Source: an uncultured Oscillospiraceae bacterium (GTDB taxonomy: Bacteria; Bacillota; Clostridia; Oscillospirales; Oscillospiraceae). Taken from it: a stretch of DNA of 50,525 nucleotides. Below the pieces are notes generated by a model. It saw nothing but the letters and a program-made list of their open reading frames with translations, was not told where the DNA came from and did not search any database. A program made the translations under genes and the position numbers. Shown one piece after another: positions 43,726 through 50,525 of this stretch; position 1 is the first letter of the stretch; every line of letters starts with the position of its first letter. Where the stretch lies: the NCBI GenBank assembly GCA_934630495.1, contig CAKTVW010000015.1, positions 1 through 50,525 of the forward strand. The letters are read 5' to 3'.

Positions 43726-43751
43726 ATTGCGGAGCAATAGACAAAGAAATA
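43726..43751. repeat. Dispersed island repeat, copy 3
   Basis: ATTGCGGAGCAATAGACAAAGAAATA, sharing GCAATAGACAAAGAAATA with the copies at both island ends. It lies between fic and the LexA-like gene, so it may mark the end of an inner element. Confidence 0.65.
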
Positions 43752-43766
43752 CATTCCGAAAACATG

Positions 43767-43820
43767 TTGAGACAAAATGTCTCAATATGATTGACAAACG
43801 AATGTTCGGTATGCTACAAT
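43767..43820 (+). promoter_or_regulatory. Promoter and palindromic operator of the LexA-like gene
   Basis: TTGAGACA (43767-43774) and TGTCTCAA (43778-43785) form a perfect 8-bp inverted repeat with a 3-base centre, directly upstream of TTGACA (43791-43796), 18-base spacer, TACAAT (43815-43820). The spacer also holds CGAATGTTCG. The inverted repeat is the best operator candidate for the repressor encoded next. Confidence 0.75.
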
Positions 43821-43858
43821 ACCCTCACGACAGAAAAGAAGTCGTGGGGGTATTGTCT

Positions 43859-44470
43859 ATGCGCCGGAAGGATGATTCTAAAAAACTCCAGCTCATGGAG
43901 TTCATCAACGACTATATCGGACGTCACTCCGCGTCGCCCTCCATGCGGGAGATCAGCAGCGGCACCGGCATTCCTCATGCGACGGTACAGCGTTATTTGG
44001 TCGCCATGGACGAGGCCGGAGAGCTCGAGTACGACGGCAAGCGCATCGGCACGGCAGCGGCACAGAAGATGACGCCGGTCAACTGTATGCGCGTGCTTGG
44101 CCGTGTCGCCTGCGGCCCCGGCGACGAAGAACAGGAAGAGGTGCTGGAGTATATCCGTATGCCGGAAAATCTCGTCGGCAAGGGAACCTTCTTCGCACTG
44201 ATCGCCAAGGGCGATTCCATGATCGACGCCGGCATTCACGAGGGCGACTATGTGATCGTCCGTCAGACGCAAACCGCGGAGATTGGAGATATTGTCGTAG
44301 CGCTGTACGACAACCTCAGCAACCTGAAAGTGCTGGGCTACGATGAAAAGGAGGAGCAATACTGCCTGTGCTCCCGCAACCCTGACAAGAACAAGTATGC
44401 GGACATCTACGTGACCGACCTGCAGGTGCAGGGAATCGCCGTGGGGGTGTATCACAAGCTGAAGGGATGA
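43859..44470 (+). CDS. lexA: LexA-like repressor (S24 self-cleaving)
   Basis: The 203-residue protein has a winged HTH (about 10-66) and an S24 peptidase domain with S120 (KGDSMIDAG) and K157 (LSNLKVLG), at nearly the same spacing as in LexA; cleavage would fall in the VACG-PGD segment (C85-G86). Activated RecA would trigger self-cleavage. ATG 43859 is preceded by a run of G. The stop overlaps the next frame by ATGA. Its position beside the integrase suggests a mobile-element repressor that links excision to DNA damage rather than the chromosomal lexA, but the latter cannot be excluded. Confidence 0.87.
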   Translation: MRRKDDSKKLQLMEFINDYIGRHSASPSMREISSGTGIPHATVQRYLVAMDEAGELEYDGKRIGTAAAQKMTPVNCMRVLGRVACGPGDEEQEEVLEYIRMPENLVGKGTFFALIAKGDSMIDAGIHEGDYVIVRQTQTAEIGDIVVALYDNLSNLKVLGYDEKEEQYCLCSRNPDKNKYADIYVTDLQVQGIAVGVYHKLKG

Positions 44471-44640
44471 AAAGCAATAAGATCTTACTCAAGGAGCAGA
44501 GCAACGGGGACCTGATGTATGTGTATCGGAGAAAGGGATCTAATCCAAACAGAGAAAAGTATCCGATGCTGAAATGTCCTCTCTGTAAAAAGAATCTACA
44601 TACAGTTTTCAATGCCAGCGTTAAAAATGATGCGTTTCTT
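44467..44640 (+). pseudogene. Truncated N-terminal gene fragment
   Basis: The frame begins at ATG 44467, overlapping the lexA stop, with MKSNKILLKEQSNGDLMYVY and a cysteine pair (KCPLCKKN). After about 58 residues the sequence changes into an out-of-frame copy of an integrase tail, so the protein is cut off. The family is not recognised. It would be translated together with LexA. Confidence 0.5.
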
Positions 44641-44689
44641 TTTGATGTGGAAGACGAAAGGTATCGACGCCTGCCGCGAAACCATGTAT

Positions 44690-44848
44690 ACAAACGCCAG
44701 CTTCACGCTGGACACCTACACCCACGTCACCACGGACATGCAGAAGAACGCCTCAATCATCGTGGGAGATTTCATGGAGGAACTGTTCGGAAAGGAGTTG
44801 AAACCGTGGGAAAGAAACGAAAGCCCGGAGAAGGAACACTCCGATTGA
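44690..44848 (+). pseudogene. 3' tail of a second tyrosine integrase
   Basis: The frame reads TNASFTLDTYTHVTTDMQKN (containing the catalytic-tyrosine box) and continues through VGDFMEELFGKELKPW to a stop at 44848. This is the C-terminal end of a tyrosine integrase with no upstream body. The start and ribosome binding site of the complete integrase at 44806 lie inside it, in another frame. Confidence 0.75.
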
Positions 44849-46287
44849 GAAAAGACGGGCGCTGGGAGGGCCGCATCGTCGTCGGCTATGACGAGAAGGG
44901 CGCGCCCATCACGAAAAGCGTCACCGCCGTGTCAAAGGCGGTCTGTCAGGAAAAGCTGGAAGAACTCAAAGTGAAGTGCGGTGTTGTCACCGGCAGAGCA
45001 AAGCCGGACATGCCCTTCGGCGAGTGGATCGACCTGTGGTACCAGACCTGGTCCAAGCCCGGCCTGCGGATCACGACACAGCAGTGCTACGAGGATCGGA
45101 TCTACAATCACATCATCCCGCGCGTTGGAGAAATCGCGCTCTGCAAGCTGACGCAGAGTGATCTCCAGCAGTTCTACGCGGAGCTGAAACGGAACGGGCG
45201 GCGTATCCGTCGTGATCTTTACGGCCCCGGCCTGTCCGACCGCATGGTGCGTTCCTGCCACACCACCTGCCGGATCGCGCTGGAAAAGGCGAAGACCGAG
45301 GGGCTGATTCGTGTCAACCCCGCCATTAGCTGCAAGCTGCCGCCGAAGAAAGCACGGGAGATGCAGGTGCTCTCCCACGAAGAAATGCAGCGGTTTCTGA
45401 TCCAGGCGAAGGAGGACGGCTTTTACGAGATGATGCTCCTGGAGCTGGCGACAGGCATGCGGCGAGGTGAGATCTGTGCACTGCAGTGGGACGATCTGAA
45501 TCAGCGCACAGGCGAACTCCATATTCAGCGGCAGGTGATCCACGTGGCGGGCGCTCTGCACGAGTCGGCGCCGAAAACGAAAAGCTCGGATCGGGTTGTG
45601 ATCCTGCCTCCGGCGGTGCTGGCCGTGCTGCGGGAGCTGAAGGAGCGGACGGACTCACGTTGGATGTTCCCCTCGCCGGTAAAAGAAGACGCTCCGTTGG
45701 ATCCGCAGAGCGTCTATCGAAAGATGAAAAAAGTATTGGTACGGGCACAGTGCAAGGACATCCGCTTCCACGATCTGCGCCACACCTTCGCCACCACCGC
45801 CCTGGAGCACGGCATGGACGTGAAAACGCTCTCTGCCATCATCGGACATATCTCCGCAGCGACCACCATCGATATCTACAGCCACATCACCGGCGCCATG
45901 CAGCGGCAGGCGGCGCAGAAGATTGAGCGCGGTATCGGCCACAGCGAGGCGTACGAGCCCCACGAAACGCTAGGGGACCAACTTCCCGCCGAAGACGGAA
46001 AACCGCCCGTAAACCCACCGTTCGCCCCGTACAAGGGCAAGGTGCGAAAGCCCGGCACCGGCGGGATCTACGAACTCAACGACCACCTATTCGAGGGCCG
46101 TTATTCGCCCACCAATGCCCAAGGCAAACGCGAGGTACACACCGTCTATGCAAAGACGAAAACAGAGTGCGAGGTGCTTCTAGAGAAGATGATAGCGGAG
46201 GTGAAAGAGATCATTGCCGCCGAGAAAGTGCAGCTGAAAATGAAACAGGAGCAGGCGAAAACAGGCAATAAGCCAGTAGAGATATAG
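44806..46287 (+). CDS. int: Tyrosine-type site-specific integrase
   Basis: The 493-residue recombinase has an N-terminal arm-binding domain (GEGTLRLRKDGRWEGR), a SAM-like core-binding domain (about 65-180), and the catalytic domain with R219, H322-x-x-R325 and Y358 (ATTIDIYSHIT). A C-terminal extension (about 395-490) carries a second arm-binding-like module, GIYELNDHLFEGRYSPTNAQ. The start GTG 44806 has AAAGGAG 8-9 bases upstream. It is probably responsible for integration at the tRNA-Pro, 4 kb away. It lies downstream of lexA. Confidence 0.9.
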   Translation: MGKKRKPGEGTLRLRKDGRWEGRIVVGYDEKGAPITKSVTAVSKAVCQEKLEELKVKCGVVTGRAKPDMPFGEWIDLWYQTWSKPGLRITTQQCYEDRIYNHIIPRVGEIALCKLTQSDLQQFYAELKRNGRRIRRDLYGPGLSDRMVRSCHTTCRIALEKAKTEGLIRVNPAISCKLPPKKAREMQVLSHEEMQRFLIQAKEDGFYEMMLLELATGMRRGEICALQWDDLNQRTGELHIQRQVIHVAGALHESAPKTKSSDRVVILPPAVLAVLRELKERTDSRWMFPSPVKEDAPLDPQSVYRKMKKVLVRAQCKDIRFHDLRHTFATTALEHGMDVKTLSAIIGHISAATTIDIYSHITGAMQRQAAQKIERGIGHSEAYEPHETLGDQLPAEDGKPPVNPPFAPYKGKVRKPGTGGIYELNDHLFEGRYSPTNAQGKREVHTVYAKTKTECEVLLEKMIAEVKEIIAAEKVQLKMKQEQAKTGNKPVEI

Positions 46288-46399
46288 AGAAGGGTTTTTA
46301 ATCAAACTGATTAAGTAGTTTTTTACGGAGATAGTTAAGAACTGTGCCATTGTAAATAATGATTATGGATTTTATGACAGATTATTATGTGTGCTCCTG

Positions 46400-46428
46400 T
46401 TGACAATCGATATCGCATATGCTATACT
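46400..46428 (+). promoter_or_regulatory. Promoter of the HTH-IetAS unit
   Basis: TTGACA (46400-46405), 17-base spacer, TATACT (46423-46428). The half-sites TATCGCA in the spacer (46411-46417) and TGCGATA just before the ribosome binding site (46454-46460) form an inverted pair, suggesting repression by the HTH protein. The rest of the gap 46288-46475 has no gene. Confidence 0.75.
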
Positions 46429-46475
46429 TTTAATTGTAAACCCGTGTTGCAAATGCGATATTAGGAGGGATTTGC

Positions 46476-46676
46476 TTGTCTTTCTCTGAGTTTGTAGTAT
46501 CAGTTCGTAAGGAACTTCAATTAAGCCAAAAACAATTAGCGGCGGCAATTAATGTAAGTTACTCGACTATTAACAGATGGGAAAACGGCCATGTTGTACC
46601 TAGCAATCTAGCGGTAAAGAGTTTTTACGACTTCTGCGAGAATAATTTTATTAAGGTACCGGATGATCTATGTTGA
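46476..46676 (+). CDS. XRE-family HTH regulator
   Basis: The 66-residue protein MSFSEFVVSVRKELQLSQKQ with LAAAINVSYSTINRWENG is a classic Cro/C1 helix-turn-helix. The start is TTG 46476, supported by TAGGAGGG 6 bases upstream. A promoter with an inverted half-site pair lies upstream. It precedes ietA by 45 bases and probably controls the pair. Confidence 0.85.
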   Translation: MSFSEFVVSVRKELQLSQKQLAAAINVSYSTINRWENGHVVPSNLAVKSFYDFCENNFIKVPDDLC

Positions 46677-46721
46677 CTGGTCGCCATGCTCTTTTTAATA
46701 TGCTAGGAGGAATAATGCGCT

Positions 46722-47750
46722 ATGGCAAGAGCCGATTTATTGTGTGAATTAATTAAATATGGGCTAATAAATGATGTGGCAAGCTTTCGAAAAGCAGCAG
46801 AAGCTCTCTGCGCAGAGGAACGTTCGAAACAGCATACTGTGTTAGCAAACAAGATAGAAGACCTGTTAAGTACAACCAGACGTATGACTCCACGCGAATC
46901 CACAACAGGTCCTATAATGAATCGAAGTGGAGCAGCGGAACAATCATTTATTATAGAAAAGCATCCTGTTAAGCGATTGGATCATCTGATTCTTCCCGAT
47001 TATGTTCGTGTTGTCTGTCAAGATTTAATTAGCGAACACAATCGGGCAGACTTGTTGCAATCATATGGACTGGAACCCCGCAACAAGGTTCTCCTGATTG
47101 GCCCACCGGGAAATGGAAAGACGTCTTTAGCAGAAGCAATCGCCGAAGCACTTATGGTGCCTCTCCTTACTGTAAGATACGAAAGCATTATTGGCTCATA
47201 CTTAGGTGAAACTGCTTCTAGGCTCTCAAAGTTGTTTGAATACGCAAAGACAAGGGAATGTGTTTTGTTCTTTGATGAATTTGAAACTTTAGGGAAAGAG
47301 AGAGGCGATATACACGAAACCGGTGAAATAAAACGCGTTGTAAGTTCGCTTCTTATGCAAATCGATTCGCTTCCAAGTTATGTTATTGCAATTGCGGCTA
47401 CAAACCATGAGTCGTTATTGGATAAAGCTGCGTGGCGAAGATTTCAAATTCGTCTAGAAATCCCTAAGCCTACTAGGAGCAATCTTGAGAGCTATTATCG
47501 GTTTTTTGAGAAAGAGCATAATTTCCATTTCGGGATGCAGCCGAGTACGCTTGCAAAGAAGACGCTAGGTGTAAGCTACGCTGAAGCAGAAGAATTTGCA
47601 TACTCTATTTATCGACAGTATATTCTTGAATTGCCCGAGAGCAATGAAAAAGAAATAACAGAACAAGCGATTCAAAAATGGCAAGCACAAGTTATTTTTA
47701 GTATCGAGCCGCAGAAAGGAGAGACTGCTGGATGCCAGAAAGACCTGTAA
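46722..47750 (+). CDS. ietA: AAA ATPase of an IetAS-type antiphage pair
   Basis: The 342-residue protein has a single AAA domain with Walker A GPPGNGKTS (127-135), Walker B VLFFDEFE (D185-E186), and sensor/arginine residues in AATNHESLL and AAWRRFQ. AGGAGG lies 12 bases before ATG 46722. It overlaps the protease gene by 19 bases. An AAA ATPase directly followed by a subtilisin-like protease is the IetAS architecture, reported to restrict phages and to exclude plasmids. I infer the ATPase loads or gates the protease. Confidence 0.85.
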   Translation: MARADLLCELIKYGLINDVASFRKAAEALCAEERSKQHTVLANKIEDLLSTTRRMTPRESTTGPIMNRSGAAEQSFIIEKHPVKRLDHLILPDYVRVVCQDLISEHNRADLLQSYGLEPRNKVLLIGPPGNGKTSLAEAIAEALMVPLLTVRYESIIGSYLGETASRLSKLFEYAKTRECVLFFDEFETLGKERGDIHETGEIKRVVSSLLMQIDSLPSYVIAIAATNHESLLDKAAWRRFQIRLEIPKPTRSNLESYYRFFEKEHNFHFGMQPSTLAKKTLGVSYAEAEEFAYSIYRQYILELPESNEKEITEQAIQKWQAQVIFSIEPQKGETAGCQKDL

Positions 47751-50290
47751 TACTATTCCCAACGCCTGAGCGCGCAGGACGTAGCCAGAAGAACCCAGTT
47801 TTTAAAAATTACAGGCGCCCCAGTTATGAAAGGCAATACGATAGGTTACAGCCTACCTTTCAAACTCTCCGTACAGCATTTGAACAAAAAAACATAACTG
47901 TTCAACAATCGCCTGTTGGAATCAATCCCGATTTTGCTCTGGTATTTGAGATAGTGGGATCTGTAGAAAATTTTTATACTGCAGTTAAGCACTGCCAAGG
48001 ATTAGAGTGGCTGTTTGATAAAGACTCCAGTAGTATTGAACCAGATGATGATTTTTATGAAGTAGAAAATGGGGACCGTTCAGAAAACATGTTAGACGGA
48101 AAACTATACTGTGTAATGTCAAACCAGCAGGCCATGGAACAACTCTTATCGTTGTGGCAACGACATTTGAATGGTGAGGAGGCTGTTTTTCAGCGGGGGT
48201 TTGCTGGAATTCGCGATGTATTTACCAAAATAAAAGCAATCCGTAAGTGGGAGGCTCAAGATAGAATATCAGAAACACATGTCGTGGACTATTGGAGGGA
48301 AATGCTTGCAATAGATGGCGACTCACTCGTCCCATTTGAGATAGAGCTATTCTACCGCAACGATTTGCAGAAAAGAAGCGTTGCGGCTCAGACCGTAACT
48401 CATGAAATTCAAGCCTTAGGGGGCCAAATCCTTCAAGAGTGTACTATCGGGGAAATATCATATCATGCAATTCTTGCAGAGCTGCCAAGGAATACTATTG
48501 AAAAACTGATTAACAATTATACTGAAATAGCTTTAGTCCACGTTGATGACATAATGTTTTTCCGGCCAGCATGTCAAACAGCTTTTCTATCCTCAACTGA
48601 TACTGAAGCATTATCAGTACCAGTTGGAGAATTACCATTGCCAAGCGGGAACCCAATAGGTGCTATTTTTGACGGTATGCCCATTCAAAACCACGAACTA
48701 TTACGCGGACGATTGATTATCGATGATCCAGATGACTACGCGAGTGGTTATGAAAGTAAATATAGAACTCATGGAACAAGTATGGCGTCGCTTGCTATAT
48801 ATAGTGACTTAAACCGTAATGATGCGCCTATTTCAACGCCCATTTATATGAGACCCATTATGCGCCCGTGTGACGCAGGAATGGGAAATATAGAAGAAAG
48901 GGTTCCATCTGATAGATTGTTTGTAGACGATTTGCACAGAGCTGTTAAACGAATGATTGAAGGTGAAAACAGAGAGGATGCAGTTGCCCCTTCTGTGAAA
49001 GTCGTTAATCTATCTATTGGTGACCCTATGCGTCAATTGGCTACTGAAATGAGTCCTTTGGCGCGGCTTGTAGATTACTTAGCATATAAGTACAAGCTCC
49101 TTTTCATCATTAGCGCAGGGAATCATGCTGAGATTATTGACAAGATTCCTGGCACTTTTGCTGATTTAAAAGCGAAATCTCTTGAACAGAGAGATGATGT
49201 TTTTTGGGCGGCAATACGGGATAACCAGAGAAATATGCGAGTGCTAGCGCCGGCAGAAAGTCTAAATGCGCTCACAGTAGGGGCTCTATATGACGATTAT
49301 TCGGATGCTACAGAAAGTGAACGTTTAATTTGGGCAGTTAAAAAAGGGATGCCATCCCCTGTTTCTGCAATTGGAAAGGGATATCGTGGTGTTATCGTTC
49401 CGGATCTCTTTTACAATGGTGGCCGGAAGTTTATCAAAGGAAAACTCCAGAACGGCATCGATTGGGCCAACAACAATAGGAAGCCAGGCTGTAAAACAGC
49501 GGCTCCATACAATGAAGGGGCAGAATCTGGTCAGACATATTCTTTTGGGACAAGTGATGCGGCTGCTCAAGTAACACATGAAGCTATTAAGTGCCACGAT
49601 GCTCTTTCACAGATTTTTCTTGACGAAACTGGCTATGATATGCCATCTGACTATGCTGCAATTCTAATCAAGGCAATGTTAACGCATGGTGCTTCTTGGG
49701 AGCAGGTCGCAAGTGAATTAAGCAGGGTAACGGGTGATAGCCCAAAGCAGCTAAGCCGATGGATTGGCAACGGCATTCCAAATGTTGACCGCGTAAAAAA
49801 CTGCACTAAGGAAAGAATAACTCTTATCGGTCGAGGTGTGTTGGAAAAAGATCAAGGAGATGTATTTAGATTGCCACTACATATTGACTTTTCTACACGA
49901 CTTATAAAGAGAAAACTAACTGTCACACTTGCCTATTTATCCCCAATTGAATCAAACAAGCAACTCTATCGATCAGCTCAACTCTGGTTTGAAATCGATG
50001 ATGGGCAGAAAGGACTGATCCCGAGCGGATCCAGGCAAAATAGCGAGTGGCAGGCCGTGCGAAAAGGCACCTTACAGCATGAAATATTTGTTGGTGAGCG
50101 GCCAATTGCATGGAACAATGAAGATCTTATAATTAAAGTGAACTGTAAAGAGGGTGCTGGAAAGCTTGGGCATAATCCTATACCCTATTGTATTTTTGTA
50201 AGCTTTGAGGTAGCCGAAGGGTTTGACATAGACCTGTATGATGGAGTCGCAGACCTCATTCATCAGAGAGTCAGAATCACAAATCGATAA
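47732..50290 (+). CDS. ietS: Subtilisin-like serine protease of an IetAS-type pair
   Basis: The 852-residue S8 family protein has catalytic D314 (AIFDGMP), H347 (THGTSMAS) and S608 (FGTSDAAAQ), with the N residue region INLSIGD-like (VVNLSIGDP) between them. No signal peptide is present, so it acts in the cytoplasm. The N-terminal ~300 residues and the C-terminal ~200 are non-catalytic and may recognise substrates. AAAGGAGA precedes ATG 47732, which lies inside ietA. Its substrate is not known. Confidence 0.88.
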   Translation: MPERPVILFPTPERAGRSQKNPVFKNYRRPSYERQYDRLQPTFQTLRTAFEQKNITVQQSPVGINPDFALVFEIVGSVENFYTAVKHCQGLEWLFDKDSSSIEPDDDFYEVENGDRSENMLDGKLYCVMSNQQAMEQLLSLWQRHLNGEEAVFQRGFAGIRDVFTKIKAIRKWEAQDRISETHVVDYWREMLAIDGDSLVPFEIELFYRNDLQKRSVAAQTVTHEIQALGGQILQECTIGEISYHAILAELPRNTIEKLINNYTEIALVHVDDIMFFRPACQTAFLSSTDTEALSVPVGELPLPSGNPIGAIFDGMPIQNHELLRGRLIIDDPDDYASGYESKYRTHGTSMASLAIYSDLNRNDAPISTPIYMRPIMRPCDAGMGNIEERVPSDRLFVDDLHRAVKRMIEGENREDAVAPSVKVVNLSIGDPMRQLATEMSPLARLVDYLAYKYKLLFIISAGNHAEIIDKIPGTFADLKAKSLEQRDDVFWAAIRDNQRNMRVLAPAESLNALTVGALYDDYSDATESERLIWAVKKGMPSPVSAIGKGYRGVIVPDLFYNGGRKFIKGKLQNGIDWANNNRKPGCKTAAPYNEGAESGQTYSFGTSDAAAQVTHEAIKCHDALSQIFLDETGYDMPSDYAAILIKAMLTHGASWEQVASELSRVTGDSPKQLSRWIGNGIPNVDRVKNCTKERITLIGRGVLEKDQGDVFRLPLHIDFSTRLIKRKLTVTLAYLSPIESNKQLYRSAQLWFEIDDGQKGLIPSGSRQNSEWQAVRKGTLQHEIFVGERPIAWNNEDLIIKVNCKEGAGKLGHNPIPYCIFVSFEVAEGFDIDLYDGVADLIHQRVRITNR

Positions 50291-50322
50291 CAACAGTAAA
50301 GCAATTCAAATCTACTGGGCAG

Positions 50323-50350
50323 TTTTTGCGTCGCAGTAAACAAAGAAATA
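50323..50350. repeat. Dispersed island repeat, copy 4
   Basis: TTTTTGCGTCGCAGTAAACA then AAGAAATA, a diverged copy of those at 22208, 22566 and 43726. It lies 3 bases from the tRNA terminator, as copy 1 lies near the left terminator. Confidence 0.75.
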
Positions 50351-50352
50351 GG

Positions 50353-50389
50353 AAAAATCCTCTGAGATCATCGATCCCAGAGGATTTTT
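50353..50389 (-). terminator. Terminator of tRNA-Pro
   Basis: AAAAATCCTCTG and CAGAGGATTTTT form a 12-bp stem directly 3' of the tRNA on the minus strand. Confidence 0.85.
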
Positions 50390-50464
50390 GGTCCGAGTGA
50401 CTGGTTTCGAACCAGCGGCCTCGTGGTCCCAAACCACGCGCTCTACCATCTGAGCTACACCCGG
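50389..50464 (-). tRNA. tRNA-Pro(UGG)
   Basis: Read on the minus strand the cloverleaf is complete: acceptor CCGGGTG with CACTCGG (one G:T), D-arm AGCTC...GAGC, anticodon stem CGTGG/CCACG around TTTGGGA (anticodon TGG), T-arm around TTCGAAA, discriminator A, and an encoded CCA. Its 3' half is duplicated at 22281-22325, which marks it as the integration target of the island. Confidence 0.95.
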
Positions 50465-50487
50465 ATATTCGATTTTCTTATTCTGTC

Positions 50488-50508
50488 GTTGTGGTCAAAC
50501 ATGTGGTC
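50488..50508. repeat. 21-base exact direct repeat, right copy
   Basis: Identical to 22437-22457, on the 5' side of the intact tRNA-Pro. Bases 50465-50525 otherwise show no gene within the window. Confidence 0.75.
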
Positions 50509-50525
50509 AAAGGCCCATGTTCGAG

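Noticed and set aside
1..50525. CRISPR array
   Set aside because: No evenly spaced repeat-spacer pattern was seen; the repeats found are palindromic, dispersed or degenerate tandem.

Overview
The window comes from a spore-forming Firmicute of the Clostridia. The Oscillospirales are the best guess, because the housekeeping part is GC-rich and has the classic Firmicutes gene order yicC-remA-gmk-rpoZ-priA-def-fmt-rsmB-rlmN-prpC-prkC-rsgA, plus a SipL-like spore coat protein and a cdaA-ybbR pair. No rRNA or CRISPR array is present.

Region 1 (1-21604) is conserved chromosome. After about 700 bases of palindromic repeats, minus-strand genes cover translation and ribosome maturation (RsgA, RlmN, RsmB, Fmt, Def), replication restart (PriA), a Ser/Thr kinase-phosphatase pair, RNA polymerase omega, guanylate kinase, a YicC nuclease, and c-di-AMP synthesis (CdaA, YbbR). 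A good promoter at 18538-18566 reads into cdaA, but a MITE-like repeat lies between promoter and gene. A cysteine-desulfurase-like/DUF3343 pair and a plus-strand Rieske-FAD oxidoreductase follow.

Region 2 (about 22208-50508) looks like a 28-kb genomic island beside tRNA-Pro(UGG). The right end has, in order, a dispersed repeat, a terminator hairpin, the intact tRNA-Pro and a 21-base repeat. The left end has the same order, with only the 3' half of a tRNA-Pro. Inside are: a small HTH regulator with an unknown protein; a tightly packed nine-gene plus-strand operon (23781-38920) that is the main discovery candidate; a degenerate stretch with a serine recombinase wreck and DUF6809; a Fic protein with its own promoter and operator; a LexA-like repressor next to a tyrosine integrase; and an HTH gene followed by an AAA ATPase/subtilisin-like protease pair of the IetAS antiphage type.

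The central operon is a composite defence system: 5-methylcytosine methyltransferase, SNF2 helicase, DUF1883-TIR protein, type III Mod methyltransferase, type III Res helicase-nuclease, DrmA helicase, DrmB (DUF1998), DrmC (phospholipase D-like, broken by one in-frame stop) and Vsr endonuclease. DrmA-DrmB-DrmC is the DISARM core. The cytosine methyltransferase marks class 2 DISARM and the SNF2 helicase marks class 1, and here both occur together with a whole type III restriction-modification pair and a TIR effector in one transcription unit. My inference is a layered system: self DNA is marked by two methylation chemistries, unmarked DNA is attacked by the DISARM and type III helicase/nuclease machines, the TIR protein may act as a back-up NAD-consuming effector, and Vsr may repair T:G mismatches arising from 5mC deamination.
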